Origin: Akkermansia muciniphila
GTDB taxonomy: Bacteria > Verrucomicrobiota > Verrucomicrobiia > Verrucomicrobiales > DEV007
Direction: 5' to 3'
DNA: 64,000 nt
Assembly (NCBI GenBank): GCA_945883495.1
Contig: CAMCXS010000020.1
Coordinates: 1 to 64,000, forward strand
Position numbers and translations under genes: made by a program. Each line of letters opens with the position of its first letter. Position 1 is the first letter of the stretch. Positions 26,812 through 36,099 of this stretch are shown here, one piece after another. The notes beneath the pieces are model-generated. The model saw nothing but the letters and a program-made list of their open reading frames with translations. It ran no database searches and was not told the DNA's origin.

Positions 26812-29187
26812 TCAACCGATCCGGAACTTCTCACGGAGCCGCTGGCGAAGGAGTTCGGCGGCGGTATTTAGGGAAAACGTCATCAGGAAGAGCACCATGG
26901 CACCCAGGAAAAGCGAGCGGTAATGGGTGGAATGAACGGCCGCCTCTGGAAGTTCCACGGCGATGTTCGCGGAAAGAGTCCGCATCCCATTGAAGATGTT
27001 CCAGTGATCCGCGAGCGGGAACTTGCCATCGCCGATTCCAAACTCGCCGAAGAGAAGCTGCCCGCTGGAATCCATGATGGCGGTGTTCCCGGTGGCCATG
27101 ACGACGATCATGGTTTCCCCAACCGCCCGGCCGAAGCCGATCATGAGAGCGGAGAAGATCCCGGCGGAGGCCACTGGAAGGACGACGGTGCGGACCACCT
27201 GCCAACGGCTCGCGCCAAGGGCTTCCGAGGCGGAGATGATGGAAGGAGGGACGTTCGAGAGCGAATCCTCCGAGATCGTGAAGATGATGGGAATCACGGC
27301 AAACCCCATCATGAAGCCGACGACCAAGCAGTTGCGTTGATCGTAGGGCGTTCCGGTGAATTGCGGCCACCAAAGGCGGAAATCCGCGACCTTTCCGCCA
27401 TCCGGAGCGGTGGCGACGAACAAGGTTTTCTCAAGAATGGGCCCGAGACTCCAGCCGACCCAAGCCACCAAGAGCACAATTGGAATTAGCACGAGGTATT
27501 CGGAACCTTTGGGCAACAAGTTCCGGTAGCGCACGGGGAGAATGCTCCAGACGAAGCCGATCAGAGCGGAGGTCAGGGGAATCAGAATGACGATGGCTAT
27601 CACGGACGGCACTCGCGTTTCGATCACCGGGGCGAGCCAAAGCGCGGCGAGGAATCCAAGCACTACGGAAGGCAAGGAGGCCATGATCTCCATGATCGGT
27701 TTGACCACTTTCTTGACGTCGGGGTGCATGAACTGCGCGACGAAAATGGCGGCCAACAGGGCGATCGGCACCGCGAAGAGCAGCGCGTACAAAGTTCCCT
27801 TGAGCGAACCGATGATCAGCGGGGTCAGAGAGAGTTTCGGTTCAAAGTCGTCCGTACCGGACGTGGACTGCCACTCGTACTTGGGCTTTGCGGCGCCCTC
27901 GTACCAAATTTGGGTGAAAAAGGCGCGGAAACCGGCTTCGGGGTGCGGGTCGTGCACTTCGTAGAGGTGCAGCGTCCCTGAAGCATCCAGGAGGGCGAGG
28001 TGCTCGCTTTTCGCGTCCATGCCGAGATCGACCGGTTGGAACGGCAGCTTCACCTCCGCCCGGACGGTGGCGGTGGTGGCGTGACAGATGCGGAAGAGTT
28101 GGTCATTGGCCACCGCAAAGGATTTGTTCCGCTGGCTCGGGAGGTAGTGGCGGATGCCACCAGGCAGCGAGGGAAACGATTTGGTTTCGCCAAAAAGCCG
28201 GGTTTTCCCGCCTTCGGGGACGTAGAGGCTGAAGATCCGCAAGTCCCCAGGCACGCTCCAGGTCACCAAGGAAACATCGCCGAAGAGGAGATCGATGCCG
28301 GCCAGCTTCGGGCCGCTCTGGCCAAAGGGGGCGAAACGTTGCCGCAGTTCCCAATCCGTACCCTTGAGGAAGAGGTAGAAGACCTCGTGCCGGTCCGTTT
28401 GGACAATAAGGCTATCGGCTGTCCCGGGGATAATGACGCGGACCGGGTGTTGGCCATCGAGTTTGGCAGTCAGGTCGATGCGTTCCCCGACCTTGACCTG
28501 GCCGGCCCCGAGCAGGGAACGAGTTTGCCGGAGAGTTGCCACGAAGAGTTTGGCATCGGCTCCTTCGCCTTGAACGGCGGCTACGAGCTTGCGGTCGCCA
28601 GCGTCCCGGTAATCGACGGCTTGGAGCGGTTGGCCGGGAACGATCGGGAGGAGCCGTTCTTGGGAGACGCTGCCTTTGACCACCGTCTTGCCGTCGGGAC
28701 CGGAGGACGAGGCATACTTGATTTGGTAGAGCGCGACTTGGCCGTCACTCAAGCCGAGGACGAGGCGATTGTGCTGGGGATGAAAGCGATGCGAAACGAC
28801 GGTGGCCGTTCCTGGCAGCGACAAGGTGGCTTCGCTTGGCTGATTGACGGTGGGATCAACCGGTTGGAAGCGAACGGTGCGGTCCCCATCGTAGTGAAAC
28901 GGAAGCTGAGACCACTCGTCCAGTCCAATGGCGCCGGCTTTCGCGGCGGACAACTTGACCTTGGCGGCTTCGTGGACCTTTGCTTTGCCGAAGAGTGGCA
29001 GCACCTCCGCCAGGATAAAGGCGAAGATGCCAAACACCGCGACCACGATGCAGACGCCGCCGAACGCGATCATCGAGGTCATGAACCGGTCCAGCCGCAA
29101 CGTCTGCTTGGACACCAGAAAGCGCTCCGGAACGGGCCGGGGCGTTTTCGGAGTTTTGGTCGAGACGCTGGAATCGGTCGGCGGCAT
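26812..29187 (-). CDS. pstC: Phosphate ABC transporter permease PstC, enlarged
   Basis: Inner-membrane permease of 791 residues. A first transmembrane segment (about 35-65) is followed by a ~350-residue extracytoplasmic domain rich in beta-strand blocks such as LVLGLSDGQVALYQI and HLALLDASGTLHLYEV, resembling WD/propeller repeats. The permease core has the coupling loop EALGASRWQVVRTVVLPVASAG and GRAVGETM. Standard PstC is ~320 residues. It lies 22 bp after pstS. The large insert may contact PstS or sense ligand; that is inference. Confidence 0.92.
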   Translation of the reverse strand: MPPTDSSVSTKTPKTPRPVPERFLVSKQTLRLDRFMTSMIAFGGVCIVVAVFGIFAFILAEVLPLFGKAKVHEAAKVKLSAAKAGAIGLDEWSQLPFHYDGDRTVRFQPVDPTVNQPSEATLSLPGTATVVSHRFHPQHNRLVLGLSDGQVALYQIKYASSSGPDGKTVVKGSVSQERLLPIVPGQPLQAVDYRDAGDRKLVAAVQGEGADAKLFVATLRQTRSLLGAGQVKVGERIDLTAKLDGQHPVRVIIPGTADSLIVQTDRHEVFYLFLKGTDWELRQRFAPFGQSGPKLAGIDLLFGDVSLVTWSVPGDLRIFSLYVPEGGKTRLFGETKSFPSLPGGIRHYLPSQRNKSFAVANDQLFRICHATTATVRAEVKLPFQPVDLGMDAKSEHLALLDASGTLHLYEVHDPHPEAGFRAFFTQIWYEGAAKPKYEWQSTSGTDDFEPKLSLTPLIIGSLKGTLYALLFAVPIALLAAIFVAQFMHPDVKKVVKPIMEIMASLPSVVLGFLAALWLAPVIETRVPSVIAIVILIPLTSALIGFVWSILPVRYRNLLPKGSEYLVLIPIVLLVAWVGWSLGPILEKTLFVATAPDGGKVADFRLWWPQFTGTPYDQRNCLVVGFMMGFAVIPIIFTISEDSLSNVPPSIISASEALGASRWQVVRTVVLPVASAGIFSALMIGFGRAVGETMIVVMATGNTAIMDSSGQLLFGEFGIGDGKFPLADHWNIFNGMRTLSANIAVELPEAAVHSTHYRSLFLGAMVLFLMTFSLNTAAELLRQRLREKFRIG

Positions 29188-29209
29188 GGCGAGGCCTAGG
29201 AAGTGGCCG

Positions 29210-30172
29210 TCAGTCGAAGGCGGCGGTGATTTCGCTGGCGATACTGGCGGGCAGTGGGAAGTAATGGTCCTTGATCACAATTTCCTGACCTTCCTTGGAG
29301 AGGACGAACTTGAGGAACTCGTAGGTCAGCTTGTCCATGGGGGCGTTGGGATCCTTGTTGACGTAGACGTAGAGGAAGCGGGCTAGTGGGTAACTGCCAT
29401 CGAGACAGTTCTCGTAGGTGGCCTCGGCCATGGCGTCGGCGGCTTCTCCCAAGGCGAGCGCTTTGACCCCGGACGTGGCATAGCCAATCCCGGCGTAACC
29501 GATGGCGTAGAGGTCAGCGGAAACGCCCTGGATCACGGCGGAGGAGCCAGGCTGCTCCTTGACGGAGGACTTGAAGTCGCCTTTGGCCAACGCATGCTCT
29601 TTAAAGAAGCCGTAGGTGCCGGAGGCGCTGTTGCGGCCGTAGAGGGAAACGGCGCGGCCCTTCCAGGCGTCGAGCCCTGCTTGGCCCCACTCGGTGACGT
29701 CGGTCCCGCCCCGAGTGAAGGTGCTGGAAAACATGCCATCCACCTTGTCGAGGGTCAGACCTTGCAGGGGATTGTCCTTGTGAACGAACACGGCCAGAGC
29801 ATCGATGGCCACTTGAACTTCGAGCGGCTTGTAGCCGAATTTCTTCTCAAAGGCGTCGATTTCCTCACCCTTCATCGGCCGGCTCATGGGGGCGAGCTGG
29901 GCGGTGGCTTCGATTAGGGCCGGCGGCGCGGTGGCCGAGCCTTTGCCCTCGACCTGAATGTTGACGTTGGGGTATTTGGCCTTGAATCCCTCTGCCCAGA
30001 GCGTCATGAGGTTGTTGAGGGTATCGGAACCAATGGAATTGAGGTTCCCAGAGATGCCGCTGACCACCTGATATTGAGGCAGATCGGGGTCAATCTCGAT
30101 GTTCTGGGCGGCGGCACTGCCGGTGAGCAGGGCGCAGAGGGCGATGGCGGCGGGGGAACAGGGAAATCGCAT
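29210..30172 (-). CDS. pstS: Phosphate-binding periplasmic protein PstS
   Basis: Periplasmic phosphate receptor of 320 residues. The start at 30172 gives a clean signal peptide ending near AAAQ. Typical PstS blocks are GSDTLNNLM, EGKGSATAPPALIEATAQLAPMSR and the phosphate-contact GRNSASGTYGFFKE. It is the first gene of the pst operon, with the longest divergent upstream region of the cluster (228 bp), so the main promoter should lie there. Confidence 0.93.
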   Translation of the reverse strand: MRFPCSPAAIALCALLTGSAAAQNIEIDPDLPQYQVVSGISGNLNSIGSDTLNNLMTLWAEGFKAKYPNVNIQVEGKGSATAPPALIEATAQLAPMSRPMKGEEIDAFEKKFGYKPLEVQVAIDALAVFVHKDNPLQGLTLDKVDGMFSSTFTRGGTDVTEWGQAGLDAWKGRAVSLYGRNSASGTYGFFKEHALAKGDFKSSVKEQPGSSAVIQGVSADLYAIGYAGIGYATSGVKALALGEAADAMAEATYENCLDGSYPLARFLYVYVNKDPNAPMDKLTYEFLKFVLSKEGQEIVIKDHYFPLPASIASEITAAFD

Positions 30173-30269
30173 GGATAGGATACGGCGAGTTAGCTTTGGA
30201 GCTCCGGAAGAAGATTGGGCAGCAGCTCCTAATAGTGCAGTGGGGGTGCAAGGGGGAAATTGGGACATG

Positions 30270-30285
30270 GTGACGAAAACGTCAC
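30270..30285. promoter_or_regulatory. Perfect palindrome in the pstS/pstB divergent promoter region
   Basis: GTGACG (30270-30275), AAAA, CGTCAC (30280-30285) is a 16-bp perfect palindrome between divergent pst operons. Its TGACG/CGTCA half-sites recur at 30313-30325 and 31299-31312. It is a candidate binding site for a phosphate-responsive regulator. It differs from the direct-repeat Pho box of enterobacteria. Confidence 0.5.
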
Positions 30286-30312
30286 ACATTCCACGTCCAG
30301 GGCGAGACTCAA

Positions 30313-30325
30313 CGTCAATGTGACG
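30313..30325. promoter_or_regulatory. Second TGACG/CGTCA palindrome before pstB copy 2
   Basis: CGTCA (30313-30317), ATG, TGACG (30321-30325) repeats the half-site of the 30270 palindrome 43 bp further on, about 75 bp before the pstB start. Two such sites in one 228-bp region suggest a regulator site. Confidence 0.45.
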
Positions 30326-30400
30326 ATCTCTTCACCTTGGCGCAACGCTTTGGATCGATTGCTAGCTTGAATTCCCCCAACCCTCAGGGATGATGGAAGG

Positions 30401-31225
30401 ATGGACGCGCTGTCCCTGCCCGTTTCCCCCACGGCCTCTCCGCTCACTCCGCTTCCTGCTGGCGCTGCTACGCCCGCGATCGAAGTCCAGGAGGTCGATT
30501 TCTACTACGGGCAGAAGCAGGTTCTCTTAGGGATCAACATGCGGATCCCTCGACGTGAGGTGACGGCTTTCATTGGTCCTTCGGGATGTGGCAAATCGAC
30601 GCTGTTGCGTTGTTTCAACCGGATGAACGATCGGGTCGATGGATCGGCGGTGCGGCGTGGGAGCATCCTGGTGGAAGGGCAGAATGTGCATTCCACGGAC
30701 ACGGATCCCGTGCGGTTGCGCCGGGAGGTGGGGATGGTCTTCCAGAAGTCCAATCCCTTTCCGCGAAGCATTTACGAAAACGTGGCCTATGGCCTACGGA
30801 TCTCTGGAGAGCGAGACAAAGACGTTCTAGATCAACGCGTTGAGGAGAGCTTGCGGGGCGCGGCGCTTTGGGACGAGGTCAAGGACCGGTTGCACGACAA
30901 CGCCTTTGGGCTGTCCGGCGGTCAGCAGCAGCGGCTTTGCATCGCACGGGCGATTGCGGTGAAGCCAAGCGTTCTGCTGATGGATGAACCGTGTTCTGCG
31001 TTGGACCCGGTGGCGACGTTCAAGGTCGAGGACCTCATCACCCAACTGAAGCAGGATTTCACGGTGGTCATCGTGACGCATAGCATGCAGCAGGCGACGC
31101 GGGTCTCCGAGTGGACGGCGTTTTTCTACATGGGCAAGCTCGTCGAGTTTGGACGGACCACGGATATCTTTGGACGTCCAAGAGAGAAGCTCACGGCGGA
31201 CTACGTCACGGGGCGGTTTAGTTGA
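30401..31225 (+). CDS. pstB: Phosphate ABC transporter ATP-binding protein PstB (copy 2)
   Basis: Second PstB, 274 residues. It has Walker [10 protein letters not shown], signature [14 protein letters not shown], Walker [14 protein letters not shown] and [10 protein letters not shown]. It is closely similar to copy 1 along its length but not a recent duplicate, since linker and N-terminal sequences differ. ATG 30401 follows a purine-rich GGAAGG. It opens the plus-strand arm pstB - glycosyltransferase - metallophosphoesterase - phoU. Why two ATPases serve one permease pair is unknown. Confidence 0.95.
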   Translation: MDALSLPVSPTASPLTPLPAGAATPAIEVQEVDFYYGQKQVLLGINMRIPRREVTAFIGPSGCGKSTLLRCFNRMNDRVDGSAVRRGSILVEGQNVHSTDTDPVRLRREVGMVFQKSNPFPRSIYENVAYGLRISGERDKDVLDQRVEESLRGAALWDEVKDRLHDNAFGLSGGQQQRLCIARAIAVKPSVLLMDEPCSALDPVATFKVEDLITQLKQDFTVVIVTHSMQQATRVSEWTAFFYMGKLVEFGRTTDIFGRPREKLTADYVTGRFS

Positions 31226-31298
31226 GACCGCGGCAGCCGATGAGTGTTTTTTCTGCAAGGCGAGCGCTTCGTGCTACTTTTTGGATTGGGCCGGATCA

Positions 31299-31312
31299 CC
31301 GTCAGGTGACGG
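31299..31312. promoter_or_regulatory. Palindrome before the glycosyltransferase gene
   Basis: CCGTCA (31299-31304), GG, TGACGG (31307-31312) lies in the 173-bp gap after pstB copy 2, 87 bp before the glycosyltransferase ATG. It shares the TGACG/CGTCA half-site with the two palindromes in the pst divergent region, hinting at common control. It could also form an RNA hairpin. Confidence 0.4.
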
Positions 31313-31398
31313 AATTGGAACAAATCCAACATTGCCGAATTTTCCGCATCTCTTAGGTAAGAGGAGCGGAATGTGTTGGGGATAACCTCCCTAATAAA

Positions 31399-32547
31399 AT
31401 GAAACTGACCATTGTCACCGATACCTATGCTCCCCAGCTGAACGGCGTTGCCCGGACACTGGAGCGCTTGGTTACGGGTTTGCGCGAGCGCGGACACCGC
31501 GTCGATGTCGTGCGTCCGGCGGTGTTGGGCGCGCAAGAAGAAGGGATGGAAGTGATGTCCTTTCCATTGCCGGGGTATGAGGGGATCCACGTTGGCTTTC
31601 CCACGATCGCCCGCTTGCTCTCCCGCTGGCACAAGGAGCGCCCGGACGTGGTTTACGTGGCGACCGAAACGCTTCTTGGTTTCGCGGCGATCCATTCCGC
31701 GCGGACCTTGGGCATCCCCGTGGTCACGGGCTATCACACGAATTTTCAGCAGTATCTCTCGTATTATCACATGCCGCGGCTGGAGCCGATCGCGATGGCC
31801 TATCTGCGCTATCTGCACAACCTGTCGGCCCGCACCTACGTCCCTTGTGAAGACGTGCGGGAAGCGCTGCGCGGTGAAGGCTTTGATAATTTGGCTTTGT
31901 TGCCGAAAGGGGTGGACACAGAGCTTTTCCATCCCGGCAAGCGGGACGAGTCTTTGCGCCGGGAGTGGGGCGCCGGCCCCGAGGATCCCGTGGCGATCTA
32001 TGTGGGACGAATCGCCGCCGAGAAGAACCTGCCTTTGGTGATTCGGGCGATGGAGTCGATGGGGAGCTTGCACCCTGGTTTCAAGGGAGTGTTGGTCGGC
32101 GATGGCCCCAAGCGCGCGGATCTGGCTTCAGCCTATCCGGCGGGAATTTTCGTGGGGCCGAAGTTTGGAGAAGACGTGGCGCGCTATTATGCGTCCGCCG
32201 ACATCTTCATCTTCGCGAGCGAGACGGAAACGTTCGGCAACGTCGTTTTGGAAGCGATGGCGAGCGGTCTGGCTGTGGTGGCCTACAACTATGCGGCGGC
32301 GCGTCAGCACGTCTCGCACGGCGTGAATGGATTTACGGCGCCGTTCTCCAATGAGGAAGCGTTTCTGGAATGCTGTGCCCAGGCTCTCGACATTCGCCGT
32401 TGGGCGGACCTTCGCGTGGCGGCACGGGAGGTAGCGGTTGGAGTGTGTTGGGACCGGGTGATTGACGATTTCCAGGCGAGTCTCCTGGAGTTGGTGACCG
32501 CTGAACCGGTGGACGAAACGGAACTGAGTACGCTGCCCCGCGAATAA
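31399..32547 (+). CDS. Glycosyltransferase family 4 protein, probable glycolipid synthase
   Basis: GT-B fold glycosyltransferase of 382 residues. The N-terminal TDTYAPQLNGVARTLERLV is typical of diacylglycerol- or phosphatidylinositol-type mannosyl/glucosyl transferases. The C-terminal donor site carries YVGRIAAEKN and an EX7E motif, ETFGNVVLEAMASG (about 275-288). It sits between pstB and a PlcP-like gene. In other bacteria such GTs (Agt-type) glycosylate the diacylglycerol released by PlcP under phosphate starvation. That role here is inferred from family plus context. The sugar donor cannot be read. Confidence 0.85.
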   Translation: MKLTIVTDTYAPQLNGVARTLERLVTGLRERGHRVDVVRPAVLGAQEEGMEVMSFPLPGYEGIHVGFPTIARLLSRWHKERPDVVYVATETLLGFAAIHSARTLGIPVVTGYHTNFQQYLSYYHMPRLEPIAMAYLRYLHNLSARTYVPCEDVREALRGEGFDNLALLPKGVDTELFHPGKRDESLRREWGAGPEDPVAIYVGRIAAEKNLPLVIRAMESMGSLHPGFKGVLVGDGPKRADLASAYPAGIFVGPKFGEDVARYYASADIFIFASETETFGNVVLEAMASGLAVVAYNYAAARQHVSHGVNGFTAPFSNEEAFLECCAQALDIRRWADLRVAAREVAVGVCWDRVIDDFQASLLELVTAEPVDETELSTLPRE

Positions 32548-32579
32548 ACCGGAGAGACCGCAACCAAGGACCAAACGTC

Positions 32580-33407
32580 ATGGAGCTTCCTCACTACGAA
32601 ACGGTGATCCTTTCCGACCTGCACCTCGGCACGCCCGACGCAAAGGCGAAAGACGCCACGGCGTTTTTGGAGAGCTTGACTTGCCGCCGGTTGATTCTGA
32701 ATGGCGACATCATCGACGGCTGGGCTTTGCGGCGGGGCGGGACGTGGAAGGATTCGCACACCCGGTTCATCCGCTGCGTGCTCCGCAAGATGGAGAAAGA
32801 GGGCACCGAGGTGATTTATCTACGGGGAAATCACGACGACATCCTCGAGCGATTCTTACCGATGTCCTTTGGCGGACTGCGAATCGTTCAGGAATACCTT
32901 CACGAGACTCCCGCCGGAAATTACCTCGTGGTGCATGGCGATGGGTTCGATTCCGTCACCACAAGGCACAAGTGGATCGCGATTGCGGGCTCGGTGGCCT
33001 ACGAATTGCTGCTGCGCATCAACCGGGTTTACAACTGCTGGCGGAAGTTCCGCGGGCAGGAGTATTTCTCACTCAGCAAAGCCATCAAAACCAAGGTCAA
33101 GTCCGCCGTGAACCATGTTGGCCGTTACGAAGATCAGCTGCGCGCGCTGGCGCTGACTCGGGACTGCCGCGGGATCATCTGTGGGCACGTCCATACTGCA
33201 GCCGACAAAGATCTTGATGGCATACACTACCTAAACTCCGGCGACTGGGTGGAATCCCGTACGGCCATTCTCGAAGAGATTCCCGGAGCATTTCGTTTGA
33301 TTTCGTTTGATGAATACCCCCTAAATCGTGCGCGCATCACCCAACCCTCCGGGGCCTTTTCCGATCCGCTTTCACCGGAAGCGGAAGGTCTGGTCACCGC
33401 AAGGTAA
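32580..33407 (+). CDS. Calcineurin-like metallophosphoesterase, PlcP/LpxH-like
   Basis: Dinuclear-metal phosphoesterase of 275 residues. Metal motifs in order are SDLHLG (Asp13, His15), GDIIDG (about 42), GNHDD (about 83), VVHGDG and GHVHTA (about 200). The GNHD form, rather than the GNRD expected of LpxH, and the length fit the PlcP group, phosphate-starvation phospholipases C that cut phospholipids to diacylglycerol. Annotation pipelines often label this group UDP-2,3-diacylglucosamine diphosphatase. It lies 32 bp after the glycosyltransferase gene and 26 bp before phoU. Lipid remodelling is the most economical reading. Confidence 0.82.
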   Translation: MELPHYETVILSDLHLGTPDAKAKDATAFLESLTCRRLILNGDIIDGWALRRGGTWKDSHTRFIRCVLRKMEKEGTEVIYLRGNHDDILERFLPMSFGGLRIVQEYLHETPAGNYLVVHGDGFDSVTTRHKWIAIAGSVAYELLLRINRVYNCWRKFRGQEYFSLSKAIKTKVKSAVNHVGRYEDQLRALALTRDCRGIICGHVHTAADKDLDGIHYLNSGDWVESRTAILEEIPGAFRLISFDEYPLNRARITQPSGAFSDPLSPEAEGLVTAR

Positions 33408-33433
33408 TCGGGGCGCGTGTTTGTGTCTGAACC

Positions 33434-34156
33434 ATGAATGTAAATAGCCACTCCCTTGCTTTTTTTGACACCGCCCTGCGGGAACTGCGCAACTCTTTGC
33501 TGACGATGTCGAGCATTGCTCAACGCAACTTGGAGAGCGCAGGCCGCGGCTTGCTTGACCGCAACACCACCCTTTGCAGCTTGGTCATTGGTGACGATGA
33601 TGAAGTCGATGACTTAGAACGGCTCATCGACCGGGAGGCGATGGAAATCCTTCTCCGATTTTCGCCTGTTGCTCAAGATCTCCGGGTGGTGTTGGCCTCG
33701 ATGCGGATCGCTTCCAACTTGGAGCGGGTTTCCGATCAAGCCGTGACGATCGCCCGTCGCGCCCGCAAGATGAACAAGCATCCCGAAGCCGCGCTTTGTA
33801 AAACCATTGAACCGGTGTTGCAGATGTCCAAAGAGCTGATTCGAGACACCATGAAGGCATTTGCTGAGGGCAATGTTCCGCTTGCCTTGACGGTCATTTC
33901 GCGAGATCGGGACCTCGATCGCCGCTATCGCTCCCTGACGAAGGAGTTCACCCGCGCCATGGAAACCGATCACGCGAACATCCGCACGCACCTTCACCTG
34001 ACGTTCATCGTCCGGGCCCTCGAGCGGGTCGGCGATCACGCGGTGAACATCGCGGAAGACGTGGTCTTTATTGAGCAAGGCGAAGACATCCGCCACGCTC
34101 ACGATTCCGGGGAAACCAAGCGGAAGACGTCGATCACGATTGCGCCAGTGAATTGA
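33434..34156 (+). CDS. phoU: Phosphate signalling regulator PhoU
   Basis: Negative regulator of Pst transport and Pho signalling, 240 residues. It shows the two-fold helical repeat with metal-binding motifs [17 protein letters not shown] and [17 protein letters not shown]. Length is standard. It is the last gene of the plus-strand Pho arm. No phoB/phoR genes lie in the window. Its 3' end overlaps trmD's end by 23 bp in convergent orientation. Confidence 0.95.
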   Translation: MNVNSHSLAFFDTALRELRNSLLTMSSIAQRNLESAGRGLLDRNTTLCSLVIGDDDEVDDLERLIDREAMEILLRFSPVAQDLRVVLASMRIASNLERVSDQAVTIARRARKMNKHPEAALCKTIEPVLQMSKELIRDTMKAFAEGNVPLALTVISRDRDLDRRYRSLTKEFTRAMETDHANIRTHLHLTFIVRALERVGDHAVNIAEDVVFIEQGEDIRHAHDSGETKRKTSITIAPVN

Positions 34157-34838
34157 CCTGAGCGGCGAGCAAGTCGGGTCGATTGCGGCGAGTCCGTTCA
34201 ATCGCTTGCTCGCGGCGCCATCGGGCGATTTCTCCGTGGTGGCCGGAAAGCAGGACGTCGGGGACTTTCATTCCCTGGTAGTCGGCAGGCCTCGTGTAAT
34301 GCGGGGCTTCCAACAGCCCCGGCTCACCGAAGGACTCTTCCACCGGGGAGCGTTCGTCTCCGAGGACCCCGGGGATGAGCCGGACCACGGCATCGGTGAC
34401 GACCGCTGCGGCAATGGCGCCGTTGGTCAACACGTAGTCGCCGATGGAGATCTCTTCATCCACCAACGCCTCGACGACACGATGATCCACGCCTTCGTAG
34501 TGTCCGCAGAGCAGGATGAGATGGGATTGGTTCTGGGCCCAATCCCGGGCAATGGATTGGTGAAACACCTTGCCTTGCGGAGTGAGCAGAATCACCCGGC
34601 TGGCTGGTTTGCGCAGGGCCCCCACGGCACGGAAGAACGGGTCCGCCTTCATGAGCATGCCCGCGCCTCCGCCGTAGGGCTCGTCATCGACCGTCCGGTG
34701 CCGGTCCGTGGTCCAATTCCGCAGGTCGTGAATGCGAATCGCAGCCAGCCCAGCCTCCTGAGCCCGCTTCATCATGCTTTCCGACAGCGGGGCACGGCAG
34801 ATCTCCGGGAAGATGGTGAGGATTTCGATTTCGATCAC
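34134..34838 (-). CDS. trmD: tRNA (guanine-37-N1)-methyltransferase TrmD
   Basis: Essential SPOUT-class enzyme forming m1G37 in tRNAs, 234 residues. Characteristic blocks are ILTIFPE at the N-terminus, [11 protein letters not shown], and the knot [12 protein letters not shown] with [18 protein letters not shown] 34838 is chosen because the conserved domain begins immediately after; longer in-frame starts would add low-quality sequence. It lies 25 bp downstream of prfB, which is not the usual rimM-trmD-rplS arrangement. Confidence 0.95.
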   Translation of the reverse strand: MIEIEILTIFPEICRAPLSESMMKRAQEAGLAAIRIHDLRNWTTDRHRTVDDEPYGGGAGMLMKADPFFRAVGALRKPASRVILLTPQGKVFHQSIARDWAQNQSHLILLCGHYEGVDHRVVEALVDEEISIGDYVLTNGAIAAAVVTDAVVRLIPGVLGDERSPVEESFGEPGLLEAPHYTRPADYQGMKVPDVLLSGHHGEIARWRREQAIERTRRNRPDLLAAQVNSLAQS

Positions 34839-34863
34839 GGAACCGGGAAGCGGACGATGCGGA

Positions 34864-36004
34864 TTACTCGTCGGGATCGTCGTCGCCGCGTTTTTGGCCG
34901 CGAAGCTTGGCTTCGATGAACCCGTCGAGGTTGCCGTCCATGACATCACGGACATCGCCCACGGTGTAACCGGTGCGGAGGTCCTTGACCATTTGGTAAG
35001 GCTGGAAGACGTAAGAACGGATCTGGTTGCCCCAGCCGATATCGCCCTTTTCTCCGTAAATGCGTTCCATTTCGGAGCGCTTCCGGTCTTCCTCGAGCTG
35101 GATCAGTTTGGAGCGCAAGATGCGCAGGGCTCCTTCGCGGTTTTTGCCCTGGGTCCGTTGCTCGGTACAGCGGATGCGGATGCCGGTGGGGATGTGGTGC
35201 AGGTGAACGGCGGTTTCCACCTTGTTCACGTTCTGCCCGCCCTTGCCACCAGCTCGCGCCGTCGTGATCTCCAAATCCTTTTCGAGAATTTGGATGTTCG
35301 AATCGTCGTCCTCGATATCCGCCGTAACATCGACGCTCGCGAACGAGGTGTGACGCTTTTTGGCGGCATCAAACGGGGAGATCCGCACCAGCCGGTGCAC
35401 GCCGCGTTCCGGATTAAGGTTGCCGAAGGCGTATTCCCCGGAAATGCGCAGGGTGGCCGATTTCGTGCCCACCTCGTCCCCGGGTTGATGCTCAAGCACC
35501 TCGACGCCGAATTCGTGCCGTTCCGCCCAGCGCTGGTACATGCGCAGGAGCATGTCCGCCCAATCGCAGGCTTCGGTGCCACCGGCGCCCGCGTTGATCG
35601 TGAGGTAGCAGTCGTTCCGGTCGTGCGGCCCGCTCATGAGGAGAACCAGCTCCAGGGCATCGAGCTTTTTGCTCACCTGCGGGAACGTCTCCACGAGTTC
35701 AGTGACGGAATCGGCGTCGCCCTCCAACGCCATCTCGCGCAAGACCTCAAGATCCCCGACGAGCTTTTCGAGCTCCTTCATCGGGTTGATCTTGGCCCGC
35801 ATCGCGGAGACGGCGGAGATCACGGCTTGAGCGGCTTCCTGGTTGTCCCAGAAACTCGGTTCGGCCATTTTGGCCTCTTCAGCGGCCAACGATTGGGTCA
35901 GCGCAGCGTAGTCAAAGATACCTCCGGAGGGCGCCGAGGCGGCCCTTCAACTCGTCGGTGTCGAGTGCCAGGAGGTTGACCGTTTGAACTTTTGCGTCTG
36001 CCAT
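34864..36004 (-). CDS. prfB: Peptide chain release factor 2, with programmed +1 frameshift
   Basis: RF2 releases peptides at UGA and UAA. ATG 36004 opens a 31-codon leader ([20 protein letters not shown] at its start) ending CTT TGA, with the TGA at 35914-35912. Shifting +1 at CTT gives GAC TAC and continues through the rest of the protein, 379 residues in total. A GGAGG Shine-Dalgarno-like element (35926-35921) precedes the slip site, as in the autoregulatory frameshift known from E. coli. Downstream, the SPF tripeptide and the GGQ motif ([11 protein letters not shown]) identify RF2. Annotation from TTG 35889 alone would miss the N-terminus. Confidence 0.95.
35912..35926 (-). promoter_or_regulatory. 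prfB: RF2 recoding site
   Basis: On the minus strand the sequence reads CGGAGG TAT CTT TGA C: an internal Shine-Dalgarno-like stimulator, the CTT slip codon and the in-frame UGA. This is the established RF2 autoregulation signal; low RF2 lets ribosomes slip +1 and make more RF2. Confidence 0.93.
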
Positions 36005-36099
36005 AATGACGTTGGAAGGTATCCCCGGAGACTGAAATCTGTGGGGAAAACAAAATAGAGCGGAAGCTCCCTCAGTCAAACAACAGACTCCTCCATCCG

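Noticed and set aside
32580-33407. LpxH (lipid A biosynthesis) as the name for the phosphoesterase
   Set aside because: The GNHD motif, length and pst/phoU context favour PlcP; LpxH would be expected to carry GNRD. It stays as the main alternative.
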